Positions 54,367 through 63,673 of a stretch of 64,000 nt of DNA are shown in pieces; the first letter of the stretch is position 1, and every line of letters begins with the position of its first letter. The notes under the pieces were generated by a model. The model was not told where the DNA came from, did not search any database, and was given only the letters and a program-made list of their open reading frames with translations. The stretch covers positions 1 to 64,000 of the forward strand of contig JAHHHC010000031.1 of NCBI GenBank assembly GCA_019359515.1, given 5' to 3'. This stretch comes from Desmonostoc vinosum HA7617-LM4 (GTDB taxonomy: Bacteria; Cyanobacteriota; Cyanobacteriia; Cyanobacteriales; Nostocaceae). The position numbers and the translations under genes were made by a program.

Positions 54367-54408
54367 TTCGTAATTCGTAATTTGTAATTCGTAATTCGTA
54401 ATTCATAT
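54364..54408. repeat. STRR, tandem TAATTCG heptamers
   Basis: Five imperfect TAATTCG units (one as TAATTTG) begin directly at the stop of the ATPase gene, as in the copy at 12442. Confidence 0.8.
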
Positions 54409-54455
54409 ACCCAGTAATTAAAAATTCTTGAGTGTTGACTTTTTACTCTTGACAA

Positions 54456-55235
54456 ATGACTAATGACAAACTTCACTTAGTGCCTGAGATGAGCGAGATA
54501 TGGCAGCAGACTCTTAATTGGCAACCCACTGCTCAACAACAGGTGCAATTTCAGCAGCTTTATGAATTAATCTTAGAAGGCAATCGTCAACTAAATTTAA
54601 CTCGGATCACCGATCCCCAAGAATTTTGGGAAAAACATCTCTGGGACTCTCTACGAGGAATTGCGCCCCTTTTATCATCCCCCTCATCCACTTACCCCCC
54701 GGTTGGCGAGCGGAGTCGAACCACATCCCCCTCTCTCATCGACATTGGCACAGGTGCAGGTTTTCCAGGTATTCCAACGGCAATTGCTTTACCTCATTGG
54801 ACAGTTAGTTTGCTGGATTCTACTCGGAAAAAAATGACTTTTCTCGAAAAAATGTTATCTGCTCTTGCTCTTACCAATACCAAAACTCTCACTGGTAGAG
54901 TTGAAGAAATCGGTCAACAAAACCAGCATCGACAAAACTATGATGTTGCTTTAGTTCGTGCTGTTGCCACAGCCTCTGTGTGTGCAGAATATACTTTACC
55001 ACTGCTCAAGCCCAATGGGTTAGCCATCATCTACCGTGGTAATTGGACAGAGGAAGAAACAACAACTTTGCAAAATGCTGTTAAACAGTTAGGTGGTGTG
55101 ATTGAAGCGATCGCACAATTTACCACTCCTGTAAGTACAAGTATCCGTCACTATCTTTACTTGCGTAAAGTCGCAACCACACCAGTTAAATTTCCACGTG
55201 CTACTGGTGTACCTGTGCAAAAGCCGTTGTCTTGA
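54456..55235 (+). CDS. rsmG: 16S rRNA m7G527 methyltransferase RsmG with an in-frame insertion
   Basis: 259 residues. The SAM site is DIGTGAGFPGIPTAIA and the family segments NLTRITDPQEFWEKHLWDSL and VALVRAVATASV are present. It methylates G527 of 16S rRNA. Between the HLWDSLRG helix and the SAM loop an unusual stretch, SPSSTYPPVGERSRTTSPS, occurs (about residues 75-93). Its DNA (54680-54733) includes GGTTGGCGAGCGGAGTCGAACC, a GC-rich semi-palindrome like other dispersed repeats, so this looks like an in-frame repeat insertion. The catalytic core is intact. Confidence 0.93.
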   Translation: MTNDKLHLVPEMSEIWQQTLNWQPTAQQQVQFQQLYELILEGNRQLNLTRITDPQEFWEKHLWDSLRGIAPLLSSPSSTYPPVGERSRTTSPSLIDIGTGAGFPGIPTAIALPHWTVSLLDSTRKKMTFLEKMLSALALTNTKTLTGRVEEIGQQNQHRQNYDVALVRAVATASVCAEYTLPLLKPNGLAIIYRGNWTEEETTTLQNAVKQLGGVIEAIAQFTTPVSTSIRHYLYLRKVATTPVKFPRATGVPVQKPLS

Positions 55236-55330
55236 GAATGGGGAATGGGGAATGGGGAATGGGGAATGGGGACTGGGGACTGAATTATCTTTCTCCCTCA
55301 TCTCCCCTACTCCCCACTCCCTATTTCAAT
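55236..55330. repeat. STRR, tandem GAATGGG/GACTGGG heptamers
   Basis: GAATGGG repeats four times and GACTGGG twice after rsmG, followed by the opposite-strand type CTCCCC repeats. The two halves could pair into a long hairpin and act as a boundary between rsmG and the convergent transferase gene. Confidence 0.75.
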
Positions 55331-55354
55331 TAACAAAACTTAACAAAACTTAAC

Positions 55355-56434
55355 TCAAGGTTGTTGGCGTATCCTTTGCCAGACTGTAAAGGCTAACAAG
55401 ATAATAATGCTACTGGCAGTAGTAAGTATTACTGCCAAGCTCATGCCTTGTATTCTCATGGCTAGTAAGTTGCAAATCAAGGTGATTGACCACAAGGTGA
55501 ATGCAGCATGACGCTGGGAAAATCCCCAAGCTAGTAGGCGGTGGTGCAGATGGTCTTTTCCAGGAGTGCTAAGAGGGTTATTGCCTGCTAAGAGTCGCCT
55601 GACAAACACTTGAGTAGTGTCTAATACTGGCAGTAGCAAAAATAAAACAGTGGGTACGAGGGCATAGACTGTGTTTTGTTGTAGCCTGCCTAAAATACTA
55701 GTTGCTGCTAATACATAACCAAAAAAGTAAGCTCCAGCATCACCCATGATAATGCGCGAAGGGTGGAAGTTGTGACGCAAAAAGCCCAGTGCTGCCCCTC
55801 CCAAGGCTGCTAAAACCAAGGTGGCGGCGGCACGATTATCAAATTGAGCTGAAACCCCTAACAAACTCATGGCGGTAATAAAGCTGATCCCTCCCGCCAA
55901 ACCATCCATACCGTCCATCAAGTTGATGGCGTTGGTAATTCCTACCACCCACAGTACAGTCAGCGACATTGACAGTAATGAGTCGATGGGAGTACCAAAA
56001 GCGACTTTGATGCTAATACCATTGGCAACCAGCAACAGAGCTGTGATAATTTGTGCCCACAAGCGAACCGAAGGAGGTAAACCGAACTGGTCATCGATAA
56101 AGCCGACAAGCACTAAGATGGAACCCCCCAACAAAATAGTCAGCACTTGAGCTAACACGTTTTGGAGTTCAATGGGTCTCAAGAGGCTAGCCAAAACTAG
56201 TGCGGCAATTACTCCCGCGTAGATAGCCAGCCCTCCTGCATTGGGTAAAGGTTCTCGGTTAAGTCGCCGGGCGTTAGGTTGGTCAGCCCAACCTACACGC
56301 AAAGCAAATTTCCGTACCGTCGGAATCAACCGCCACGTCACAAGCCAAGCCAAAATAAACGTAAATACCACTGCTAACCAGCCGGTGCCGCTAGGTTGAG
56401 CAATACCAAGAGATTTAAGGGAGTCTAGATTCAT
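55355..56434 (-). CDS. MraY/WecA-type polyprenyl-phosphate sugar-1-phosphate transferase
   Basis: 359 residues from the ATG at 56434; a TTG at 56446 is an alternative. Around ten membrane helices. Family motifs are LVGFIDDQFGLPPSVRLW, TNAINLMDGMDGLAGGISF, RIIMGDAGAYFFGYVLA and the cytoplasmic HHR-type loop GKDHLHHRLLAWGFSQRHA. It should attach GlcNAc-1-phosphate, or a similar sugar, to undecaprenyl phosphate, the first step of a wall polymer or exopolysaccharide, rather than act as MraY itself. No partner genes are adjacent. Confidence 0.87.
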   Translation of the reverse strand: MNLDSLKSLGIAQPSGTGWLAVVFTFILAWLVTWRLIPTVRKFALRVGWADQPNARRLNREPLPNAGGLAIYAGVIAALVLASLLRPIELQNVLAQVLTILLGGSILVLVGFIDDQFGLPPSVRLWAQIITALLLVANGISIKVAFGTPIDSLLSMSLTVLWVVGITNAINLMDGMDGLAGGISFITAMSLLGVSAQFDNRAAATLVLAALGGAALGFLRHNFHPSRIIMGDAGAYFFGYVLAATSILGRLQQNTVYALVPTVLFLLLPVLDTTQVFVRRLLAGNNPLSTPGKDHLHHRLLAWGFSQRHAAFTLWSITLICNLLAMRIQGMSLAVILTTASSIIILLAFTVWQRIRQQP

Positions 56435-56532
56435 CTCCCAATACAACCATTACTGCCAGTATTTAACATGAGCATCAACTGTATAATAATCAATTTTTTT
56501 ATTTCTATTTGTAACCTGAATGGTTTAAGAAA

Positions 56533-56559
56533 TTAGCACTCATAGGTCAAGAGTGCTAA
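56533..56559 (+). promoter_or_regulatory. CIRCE operator upstream of groEL
   Basis: TTAGCACTC (56533-56541), a 9-nt spacer and GAGTGCTAA (56551-56559): a perfect CIRCE inverted repeat, the binding site of the heat-shock repressor HrcA. It ends 33 bp before the groEL start codon. Confidence 0.95.
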
Positions 56560-56588
56560 ATTGTCTAATGGAAGCGCTAGAGAAATAA

Positions 56589-58253
<1,665 letters not shown>

Positions 58254-58285
58254 TCCCTACTTCCCATACATAGAACCTCTGTAAG

Positions 58286-58317
58286 CAGTTTGCCTTATCC
58301 AGGCAAACTGTTTTTTT
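58286..58317 (+). terminator. Intrinsic terminator of groEL
   Basis: CAGTTTGCC (58286-58294) and GGCAAACTG (58302-58310) make a perfect 9-bp stem with a TTATCCA loop, followed by TTTTTTT. A textbook rho-independent terminator. Confidence 0.95.
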
Positions 58318-58437
58318 ATATCTGAGCTGATTTAAAGAAGATGTAGTGTTAAGCTAATGTGCGTCAAAAACTAGGGGTATAGGAGGTTGTTTGAAAAGTC
58401 TAAATTAATACTAACCCCGGCGATTAGAAATCGAGAC

Positions 58438-58540
58438 TATACAGACAAAACCCACCTCCGTGGGTTTCAAGAACTCGATTTTCCGTGTTTTCCAAAGGAG
58501 GTGGACTTCGCTTGTGTAGTAGCGAATTATATTCGCCCAA
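58438..58540. repeat. Dispersed double-hairpin repeat (copy 2)
   Basis: AAACCCACCTCCGTGGGTTT forms the first hairpin; GGAGGTGGACTTCGCTTGTG and GTAGCGAATTATATTCGCC follow. The same modules appear in opposite orientation at 20337-20440. Confidence 0.7.
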
Positions 58541-58637
58541 AACTGAGTAATGGTGCTTTGATTAATAGCATCAAAAATTGTGAGTTGCGATGGAACTAAC
58601 CATTGACTCATGAATATTATTTTCTCGATAAAAATTT

Positions 58638-59771
58638 ATGATTAGAAAACTCCGCCGTCTTCCTGAAGTAGTATCTAGATTTTATACAAAGGAATTTTAT
58701 CACCAACCTGGAACTCTGCCGGGAACTCTCATAGTTGACGCGGACGCGCCACCACCAATCATTTTCTTGATTGATTACAACCAAACTAATGTTGTTCGCA
58801 AACAAATAGCAACTCCAGAAGAGTGTGTTAATTATTTGGATACTGAATCTGTTTCTTGGGTAGACGTACAAGGTTTAGGTAGTCAGGATATATTACAGCG
58901 ATTGGGTCAAGTTTTTGAGTTACATCCTCTGGTTTTAGAAGATGTAGTTAATGTACCAGAGCGTCCCAAAATAGAGGATTATGAAGACCAATTACTCATA
59001 ATTGCCCATATGGTAGTACCAAAAGAAAGAATATGTGGTTTTTATAGTGAGCAGGTGAGTTTAATATTAGCGAAACATTATTTGCTCACAGTGCAGGAAG
59101 AACCTGAGCATGATTGCTTTGAGGGGGTGCGGGTGCGGATTGAAAGAAATAAAGGTATCATTCGCAAACAAGGAACTGATTATTTAGCTTATGCTTTGTT
59201 AGATGCAATCATTGATGGCTTTTTCCCTGTTTTAGAAATGTACGGAGAGCGAATTGAAGAGTTAGAAGAAGAAGTGATAGTCAAACCTACCCCGCAAACA
59301 CTACAAAAAATTTATCGAATTAGGCGAGAATTACTACAATTACGTCGTGCTGTTTGGCCACAACGCGATGCTATTAATGCCTTAATTCGAGATGGTAGTG
59401 AACTGATTAGTGAGGAAGTGCGAATCTATTTAAGAGATTGTTATGACCACACAGTACAAGTAATGGACATGGTAGAAACTTACCGAGAACTGGCATCTGG
59501 GTTAATGGATGTGTATTTGTCAGCAGTCAGTAACAGAATGAATGAAATCATGAAGGTGCTAACAGTGATTTCGTCCGTTTTTATTCCTCTAACTTTTGTG
59601 GTTGGTGTATATGGAATGAATTTTAATACTGAAAAATCACCATATAATATGCCGGAATTAAATTGGTATTGGGGCTACCCGATTTGCTTAGCAGCGATGG
59701 CTGCGATCGCCTTGGGATTACTATTCTTTTTTTGGCGGCGGGGCTGGCTAGCCAATTCTTCTAATAATTAA
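58638..59771 (+). CDS. corA: CorA-family magnesium/cobalt transporter
   Basis: 377 residues. The long soluble N-terminal domain is followed by two C-terminal membrane helices with the signature GMNF in VVGVYGMNFNTEKSP. Other typical stretches are HPLVLEDVVNVPERPKIEDY and the helical stalk SAVSNRMNEIMKVLTVISSV. It forms a pentameric Mg2+ channel in the plasma membrane. Length is slightly above the E. coli form. The gene at 59821 starts 50 nt after it. Confidence 0.92.
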   Translation: MIRKLRRLPEVVSRFYTKEFYHQPGTLPGTLIVDADAPPPIIFLIDYNQTNVVRKQIATPEECVNYLDTESVSWVDVQGLGSQDILQRLGQVFELHPLVLEDVVNVPERPKIEDYEDQLLIIAHMVVPKERICGFYSEQVSLILAKHYLLTVQEEPEHDCFEGVRVRIERNKGIIRKQGTDYLAYALLDAIIDGFFPVLEMYGERIEELEEEVIVKPTPQTLQKIYRIRRELLQLRRAVWPQRDAINALIRDGSELISEEVRIYLRDCYDHTVQVMDMVETYRELASGLMDVYLSAVSNRMNEIMKVLTVISSVFIPLTFVVGVYGMNFNTEKSPYNMPELNWYWGYPICLAAMAAIALGLLFFFWRRGWLANSSNN

Positions 59772-59820
59772 GCATGATTGAAGATATAAAACTGAGAATG
59801 AGGAGTGAATATTTCTAAAT

Positions 59821-60528
59821 ATGAGAGCTAGTGGTGATCAGAATTTAGTGGTTTTAACGATTTATATTATTGGTGTCTCTTACGCCTTCAATCGGATGGT
59901 TGAATCTATAGACGACCAAATCAAGTTTGAGTTTAAAAAGGCAGTCGTTGAGGAACAATTAAATCAACAAAATCTGCAAGATAAAATTGGCATTTCCTTT
60001 AAACTCAAACCTTCATATTCATACGATGATCTCAAAGATTTGGCGTTGAGTGTTGAAAATAAATCCGATAATATAGCCATATACGTTGACTGGGATAATA
60101 GCTCATTGGTAGTTGAACACAGCAAGCAATCACGCCGAGTAATTCGCAAATCACCAGACTTAACTCGTGATTTGGCTGTTCCCCAAAGTCCTAGTCTCAT
60201 TGCTCCTAAAAAAACGCTTACAGAAACAGTAACAGCAGAAGATGTTTTCGAGCGCGATAAAGAAAGTGGCACTTATTCAGCGAAAAAACCCTTGGTGAAT
60301 ATTACCGGGTTAAAATCTGGCGGCCCTCCTCAAAAGAAGTTATACGGGGACTTTATCAACAGAAGAAAGGAGTTAGAATTTTCGCTACAACTGGTATTAA
60401 GGATATCGGAAGTGCGTATAGGTTTAGCTCCAGGTACGGATTTTCCCCCCATATGCATTATCAATTGTCCTTTCACAGTTAGAAAACTCCCCTGGACATA
60501 CGCCCTACCTTGGAACAAAAAGAAATAA
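59821..60528 (+). CDS. Conserved hypothetical protein
   Basis: 235 residues. The first 20 residues (LVVLTIYIIGVSYAF) could be a membrane helix; then a helical part (IKFEFKKAVVEEQLNQQNLQ), a beta-rich middle (YSYDDLKDLALSVENKSDNI, IAIYVDWDNSSLVVEH) and a positively charged end (RKLPWTYALPWNKKK). The middle resembles a small immunoglobulin-like or DUF domain I cannot name. It is only 50 nt after corA and may share its transcript. No function is proposed. Confidence 0.7.
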   Translation: MRASGDQNLVVLTIYIIGVSYAFNRMVESIDDQIKFEFKKAVVEEQLNQQNLQDKIGISFKLKPSYSYDDLKDLALSVENKSDNIAIYVDWDNSSLVVEHSKQSRRVIRKSPDLTRDLAVPQSPSLIAPKKTLTETVTAEDVFERDKESGTYSAKKPLVNITGLKSGGPPQKKLYGDFINRRKELEFSLQLVLRISEVRIGLAPGTDFPPICIINCPFTVRKLPWTYALPWNKKK

Positions 60529-60577
60529 TCTCTACCAGTCGCACTACATGAACATCATCCAAGATTACACTGGATCT

Positions 60578-61039
60578 AGAGAGTAGGCGCAGGTGGTTGC
60601 AGATCAGTCGTAGTGGCTGGTTTGAGGAAAGTCCGGACTCCCGAAAGACCAGACTTGCTGGATAACGTCCAGTGCGAGCGATCGCGAGGATAGTGCCACA
60701 GAAAGATACCGCCGGGAATAGGGATTAGGGACTAGGGACTAGGGACTGGGAAAGAATTTTCCCAATCCCCAGTACCCAATCCCCAGTACCCAATCCCCGG
60801 TAAGGGTGCAAAGGTGCGGTAAGAGCGCACCAGCAGTATCGAGAGGTGCTGGCTCGGTAAACCCCGGTTGGGAGCAAGGCCAGAGGGACTATGGTTGGTC
60901 TTTTACCAGTTCCGCTCACAAAGAGCCGCTAGAGGCGTTTGGTAACAAGCGTCCCAGATAGATAACCGCCCTCTTCTAGTGACGTTAAAATTAACGTTGC
61001 TACGCAAGAGAACAGAACCCGGCTTATGTCCTACTCTCT
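60578..61039 (+). ncRNA. rnpB: RNase P RNA with STRR-expanded stem
   Basis: P1 is AGAGAGTAGG (60578-60587) pairing with CCTACTCTCT (61030-61039). Conserved core pieces are GAGGAAAGTCCGGACTCCC, GATACCGCC, GGTAAGGGTGCAAAGGTG, GTAAGAGCGCACC, CCCCGGTTGGGAGCAAGG and CGCTAGAGGCGTTTGG, then AGATAGATAACCGCCC near the 3' end. The bacterial A-type structure is intact. At 60714-60799 heptamers (GGGACTA on one side, CCCAATCCCCAGTA on the other) form a long extension helix, where STRRs are known in heterocystous cyanobacteria. The RNA matures tRNA 5' ends with RnpA protein. Confidence 0.95.
60714..60799 (+). repeat. STRR inside rnpB
   Basis: The arm GGGATTAGGGACTAGGGACT and on to GGGACTGGG faces CCCAATCCCCAGTACCCAAT repeated twice. 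The two arms pair and lengthen a peripheral helix without disturbing the core. Known precedent: STRRs in RNase P RNA of heterocystous cyanobacteria. Confidence 0.85.
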
Positions 61040-61043
61040 ATTT

Positions 61044-61090
61044 AATAACGAGGTATGAAGGCTTACAACTTTCTACCTCATTATTTTTTG
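61044..61090 (+). terminator. Terminator of rnpB
   Basis: AATAACGAGGTA (61044-61055) pairs with TACCTCATTATT (61074-61085) with one mismatch; the second arm runs into TTTTTTG. It lies 5 nt after the mature 3' end. Confidence 0.8.
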
Positions 61091-61125
61091 TATGGATTTT
61101 ATACGATATATTTCTGTTCCAACTG

Positions 61126-61329
61126 TTAGCTATCTAGTTGGTCAAGCTTGTCTAGTCCATCCTGAATACATTGCCTGACAAATTCAGGATAATTGTCTAT
61201 TGCCTTTAGTTTATCCATCATTGACTGAGGAAGTCTGACAGTTAGCTTTGCTGTTAGTGGTTCCGGTCTATTAGTGGTTAACTTGTATGGTTCTAAGCTT
61301 TCTGGGTTGCCCTTGGGGTTAGGAGACAT
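61126..61329 (-). CDS. Small protein, probable ribbon-helix-helix DNA-binding type
   Basis: 67 residues from the ATG at 61329 (MSPNPKGNPESLEPYKL). The C-terminal half, LTAKLTVRLPQSMMDKLKAI and DNYPEFVRQCIQDGLDKL, fits a ribbon-helix-helix: a short strand (AKLTVRLP), helix A, turn, helix B. Such proteins are often antitoxins or plasmid/IS regulators, and copies of this type are common in cyanobacteria. It is divergent from the gene at 61453, and an inverted repeat between them could be its operator. Confidence 0.65.
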   Translation of the reverse strand: MSPNPKGNPESLEPYKLTTNRPEPLTAKLTVRLPQSMMDKLKAIDNYPEFVRQCIQDGLDKLDQLDS

Positions 61330-61387
61330 TATTGCAAAATGCAAATATAGATTGAAACCTAAGACGACATAGGTATAAATAGTATTT

Positions 61388-61428
61388 TATGGGTAGCTGT
61401 TCACCGTGGAAAGTTTCGGCTACCCATA
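61388..61428. promoter_or_regulatory. Inverted repeat between two divergent small genes
   Basis: TATGGGTAGC (61388-61397) and GCTACCCATA (61419-61428) are perfect 10-bp complements, 21 nt apart. It lies between the RHH-like gene (start 61329) and the gene at 61453, directly ahead of the latter's ribosome site. Either a DNA operator or an mRNA leader hairpin would fit. Confidence 0.55.
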
Positions 61429-61452
61429 TCCAACTTGATGAAGGACAACTAT

Positions 61453-61830
61453 ATGTTTACACGTTCTGAACTCGAAATCAAAACAGTAATCGAGTTACGC
61501 GACTTATGCCGTCGATACGGCATCCGTCCTACAGGGAACCCAGGTTACAAAGTTAGTTATATCACTTCTCTAATGGCGTTCCCTGTTTTAGCGATTCAGC
61601 AAATAGAAGAGGGTAAAGGATTGAAATCACCTACATTCCCTACTATTCAGGTCATCGCTTCAGCGATTGATGAGATGGGTTCTCTCACTGATGAACAAGC
61701 AGCACTCGTAAGGATAACCCTTGAAGGCAGGAGAATGAATTATCCTGATAGGTACGAGCAAGAGAGATTGTTGAACTTGCACGCAGCTAAGATGAAGCTT
61801 GAACAAGTGGTGAGCTTGCTAGAAATGTAA
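61453..61830 (+). CDS. Small protein with an N-terminal SAP-like motif
   Basis: 125 residues from the ATG at 61453, preceded by GAAGGA at good spacing; frames from 61435 or 61438 are less likely. The N terminus (LEIKTVIELRDLCRRYGIRP, TGNPGYKVSYITSLMAFP) looks like a SAP/HeH helix-extended-helix, a DNA-binding motif. The rest is helical (LTDEQAALVRITLEGRR, LHAAKMKLEQVVSLL). Function unknown. Paired divergently with an RHH-like protein, suggesting a small regulatory or mobile-element cassette. A strong terminator follows. Confidence 0.65.
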   Translation: MFTRSELEIKTVIELRDLCRRYGIRPTGNPGYKVSYITSLMAFPVLAIQQIEEGKGLKSPTFPTIQVIASAIDEMGSLTDEQAALVRITLEGRRMNYPDRYEQERLLNLHAAKMKLEQVVSLLEM

Positions 61831-61851
61831 AGCTCACCTTAATTTTCTGCT

Positions 61852-61883
61852 AACTCCCTTCGTTCACTTGAAGGGAGTTTTTT
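61852..61883 (+). terminator. Intrinsic terminator of the SAP-like gene
   Basis: AACTCCCTTC (61852-61861) pairs perfectly with GAAGGGAGTT (61870-61879), followed by TTTT. A second stem, GTGAGCTT/AAGCTCAC (61810-61837 region), overlaps the stop codon just before. Confidence 0.9.
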
Positions 61884-61928
61884 GATGTCTGTTTAGCGAT
61901 CGCCAAGCTCTAATATACTCTTGAAAAC

Positions 61929-62111
61929 ATGAGGAGGAAAATCAAAAATAACTTATGGGGAAAACTAGAACAGTTATCACCAGAACGCTGAAAAGAGATT
62001 GAAGAAGAATCCAACTACCTGATTGCTGAGGAAATGACGCGACAGCAACTGAGGCTAGCACTTAAACTAACTCAACTTTTTTGTGTGAAAACAAAAAATT
62101 ATTATGTGTAA
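61929..62111 (+). pseudogene. XRE-family antitoxin remnant (HigA-like)
   Basis: From the ATG at 61929 the frame reads MRRKIKNNLWGKLEQLSPER, then meets a TGA at 61989-61991. In the same frame it continues KEIEEESNYLIAEEMTRQQL and LALKLTQ, the usual start of XRE antitoxins of the HigA type, but ends at 62109 before the helix-turn-helix is complete. So it carries at least one nonsense mutation and a 3' truncation. No toxin gene is adjacent. Confidence 0.75.
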
Positions 62112-62270
62112 CTTCAGAAACAAAAGTTAACTGTTTTTGTACACAATTTTTACGGAAATAGTGTTTTAAGTGCGTATCCCTTGTAAATTAAGGATATTGA
62201 GCGCTAATTTATTTTTGCTATTAGTTATTTATTAATGACTAATGACAAATGACAAATGATTAAATAACTA

Positions 62271-62984
62271 ATGTCTCTTGCTTATCCCCGTCGTCAGCGA
62301 CAACTTGAAAGTTTAGTACAAAAATTAGGTCTGCTACCAGATGTACCGATAAAATGGCAACTACTGGACTTAGCGCTGACTCATCCCACTGTCTCGGAGT
62401 CGGCAAATTATGAGCAGTTGGAGTTTGTTGGTGATGCAGTGGTGCGGTTAGTAGCGGCTATTGTGTTGTGGGAAAATTATCCCGATTGTCCAGTGGGGGA
62501 TTTTGCAGCGATTCGTTCGGTGTTGGTAAGCGATCGCATTCTCGCTCAACTGGCCAGAGAATATGGTTTAGAGTTATATTTGCTAGTCGCTGGCAGTGCT
62601 ACCGCCGATAAAGTCGGTCAAGAGTCACGGTTAGCAGATGCTTTTGAGGCAGTTTTGGGGGCGCTTTACTTAAGTACTCAAAATCTGGAATTGATTCGCC
62701 CTTGGCTAGACCCACACTTTCAGCAACTAGCGGCAGAAATTCGCCTCGATCCAGCTAGACTTAACTATAAAGCAGCTCTACAAGAATGGACTCAGGCACA
62801 ATTTAAGGTTTTACCAGAGTATCGGGTTGTGGAAGTTGGTCAACCTCACCGCGCTCAAGAGCGTTTTGTGGCTGAGGTGTGGCTGCACAACAAAAAGCTT
62901 GGTCAAGGCAAGGGACGCTCAATTAAAGCTGCTGAACAAGCAGCTGCTAAAGTAGCTTTTTTAGCAATTAATAATCCGGAATAA
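62271..62984 (+). CDS. rnc: Ribonuclease III
   Basis: 237 residues. The RNase III signature is NYEQLEFVGDAVVRL (around residues 46-60), and the second catalytic block is DAFEAVLGALYL with Asp and Glu. A dsRNA-binding domain ends the protein (NYKAALQEWTQAQFKVLPEY, KGRSIKAAEQAAAKVAF). It cuts double-stranded RNA in rRNA processing and mRNA turnover. The signature EQLEFVGD differs from ERLEFLGD but keeps the catalytic acids. Cyanobacteria often carry more than one RNase III type; this is a full-length form. Confidence 0.92.
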   Translation: MSLAYPRRQRQLESLVQKLGLLPDVPIKWQLLDLALTHPTVSESANYEQLEFVGDAVVRLVAAIVLWENYPDCPVGDFAAIRSVLVSDRILAQLAREYGLELYLLVAGSATADKVGQESRLADAFEAVLGALYLSTQNLELIRPWLDPHFQQLAAEIRLDPARLNYKAALQEWTQAQFKVLPEYRVVEVGQPHRAQERFVAEVWLHNKKLGQGKGRSIKAAEQAAAKVAFLAINNPE

Positions 62985-63284
62985 CTCTGTTAAAAGGGAA
63001 CAGGGAACGGGGAACAGGTACTTGGGTAAAGATGACGCTTGTACCCTGCGGGAAGCTTCTACAATCGCTGCAAAAGAAGCAACGCAGTGTCTCATATTAG
63101 CTGGCGGTGAAACCAAGCGGTTAGTTGAACACATTCGGCTACATGTGAGTGAGGCTTGAATGTCCTTGTTTCAATTCCACATTATTAAGCATGGGAACAT
63201 AGCAGCCTCAATCTTCCGCTGCCTTCTGGATTATCGCTCATGTTAGGCTAGTATCGATCTCCCGAATGAATATACTTGAGTTTC
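62985..63284. other. Repeat-bearing spacer with a possible decayed coding remnant
   Basis: A stretch with GACGCTTGTACCCTGCGGGA resembles dispersed repeats. In one plus frame 63033-63160 reads LREASTIAAKEATQCLILAG and GETKRLVEHIRLHVSEA before a stop; it looks protein-like but has no start and may be the 3' end of a lost gene. Confidence 0.3.
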
Positions 63285-63671
63285 ATGACCGTTGCTCAGT
63301 CAGCACAACCCTCCAGCAGCGATATTATGGTGACATTGAAGCGGCTCCTTGCTCTTTTAGAAGAGGATGAGACGGATGAGTACGGGATTTTACAACCGAG
63401 CCAATACGCCTTTAAATTGGCGATACGATTGATCATAGATGCCTATGAAGCAATGGGCGATCGCTTTCCCTTGGCATCGACTTCGACGGATGAGCAAGGT
63501 AGTATTCGACTAACATGGAGCAAACCGTTACCTGAACGTGAAGTCCGGTTGGTTTGCCCAGCGACAGCCGAACAACAAGCCTATCTGTACCATGAATTGG
63601 GAGATAATTACGCCATCGAACGGGATGTGACAGCATCCATCTTGGTGCAGTGGTTGGAGTGGCTGAATTAA
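63285..63671 (+). CDS. Hypothetical protein, first of a two-gene unit
   Basis: 128 residues from the ATG at 63285; a TTG three codons earlier is possible. Soluble, acidic in the first half (LLALLEEDETDEYG), helix-rich (AFKLAIRLIIDAYEAMGD), then beta-rich (GSIRLTWSKPLPEREVRLVC). I do not recognise it. Its stop is followed two nt later by the start of the next gene, so they are translated as a unit. A two-gene toxin-antitoxin or nuclease-inhibitor pair is possible but unsupported. Confidence 0.65.
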   Translation: MTVAQSAQPSSSDIMVTLKRLLALLEEDETDEYGILQPSQYAFKLAIRLIIDAYEAMGDRFPLASTSTDEQGSIRLTWSKPLPEREVRLVCPATAEQQAYLYHELGDNYAIERDVTASILVQWLEWLN

Positions 63672-63673
63672 GC

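Noticed and set aside
54364-54408. Tandem heptamers considered as a CRISPR array
   Set aside because: Units are 7 nt with no spacers; this is an STRR. No CRISPR-type repeat-spacer pattern was found anywhere in the window.
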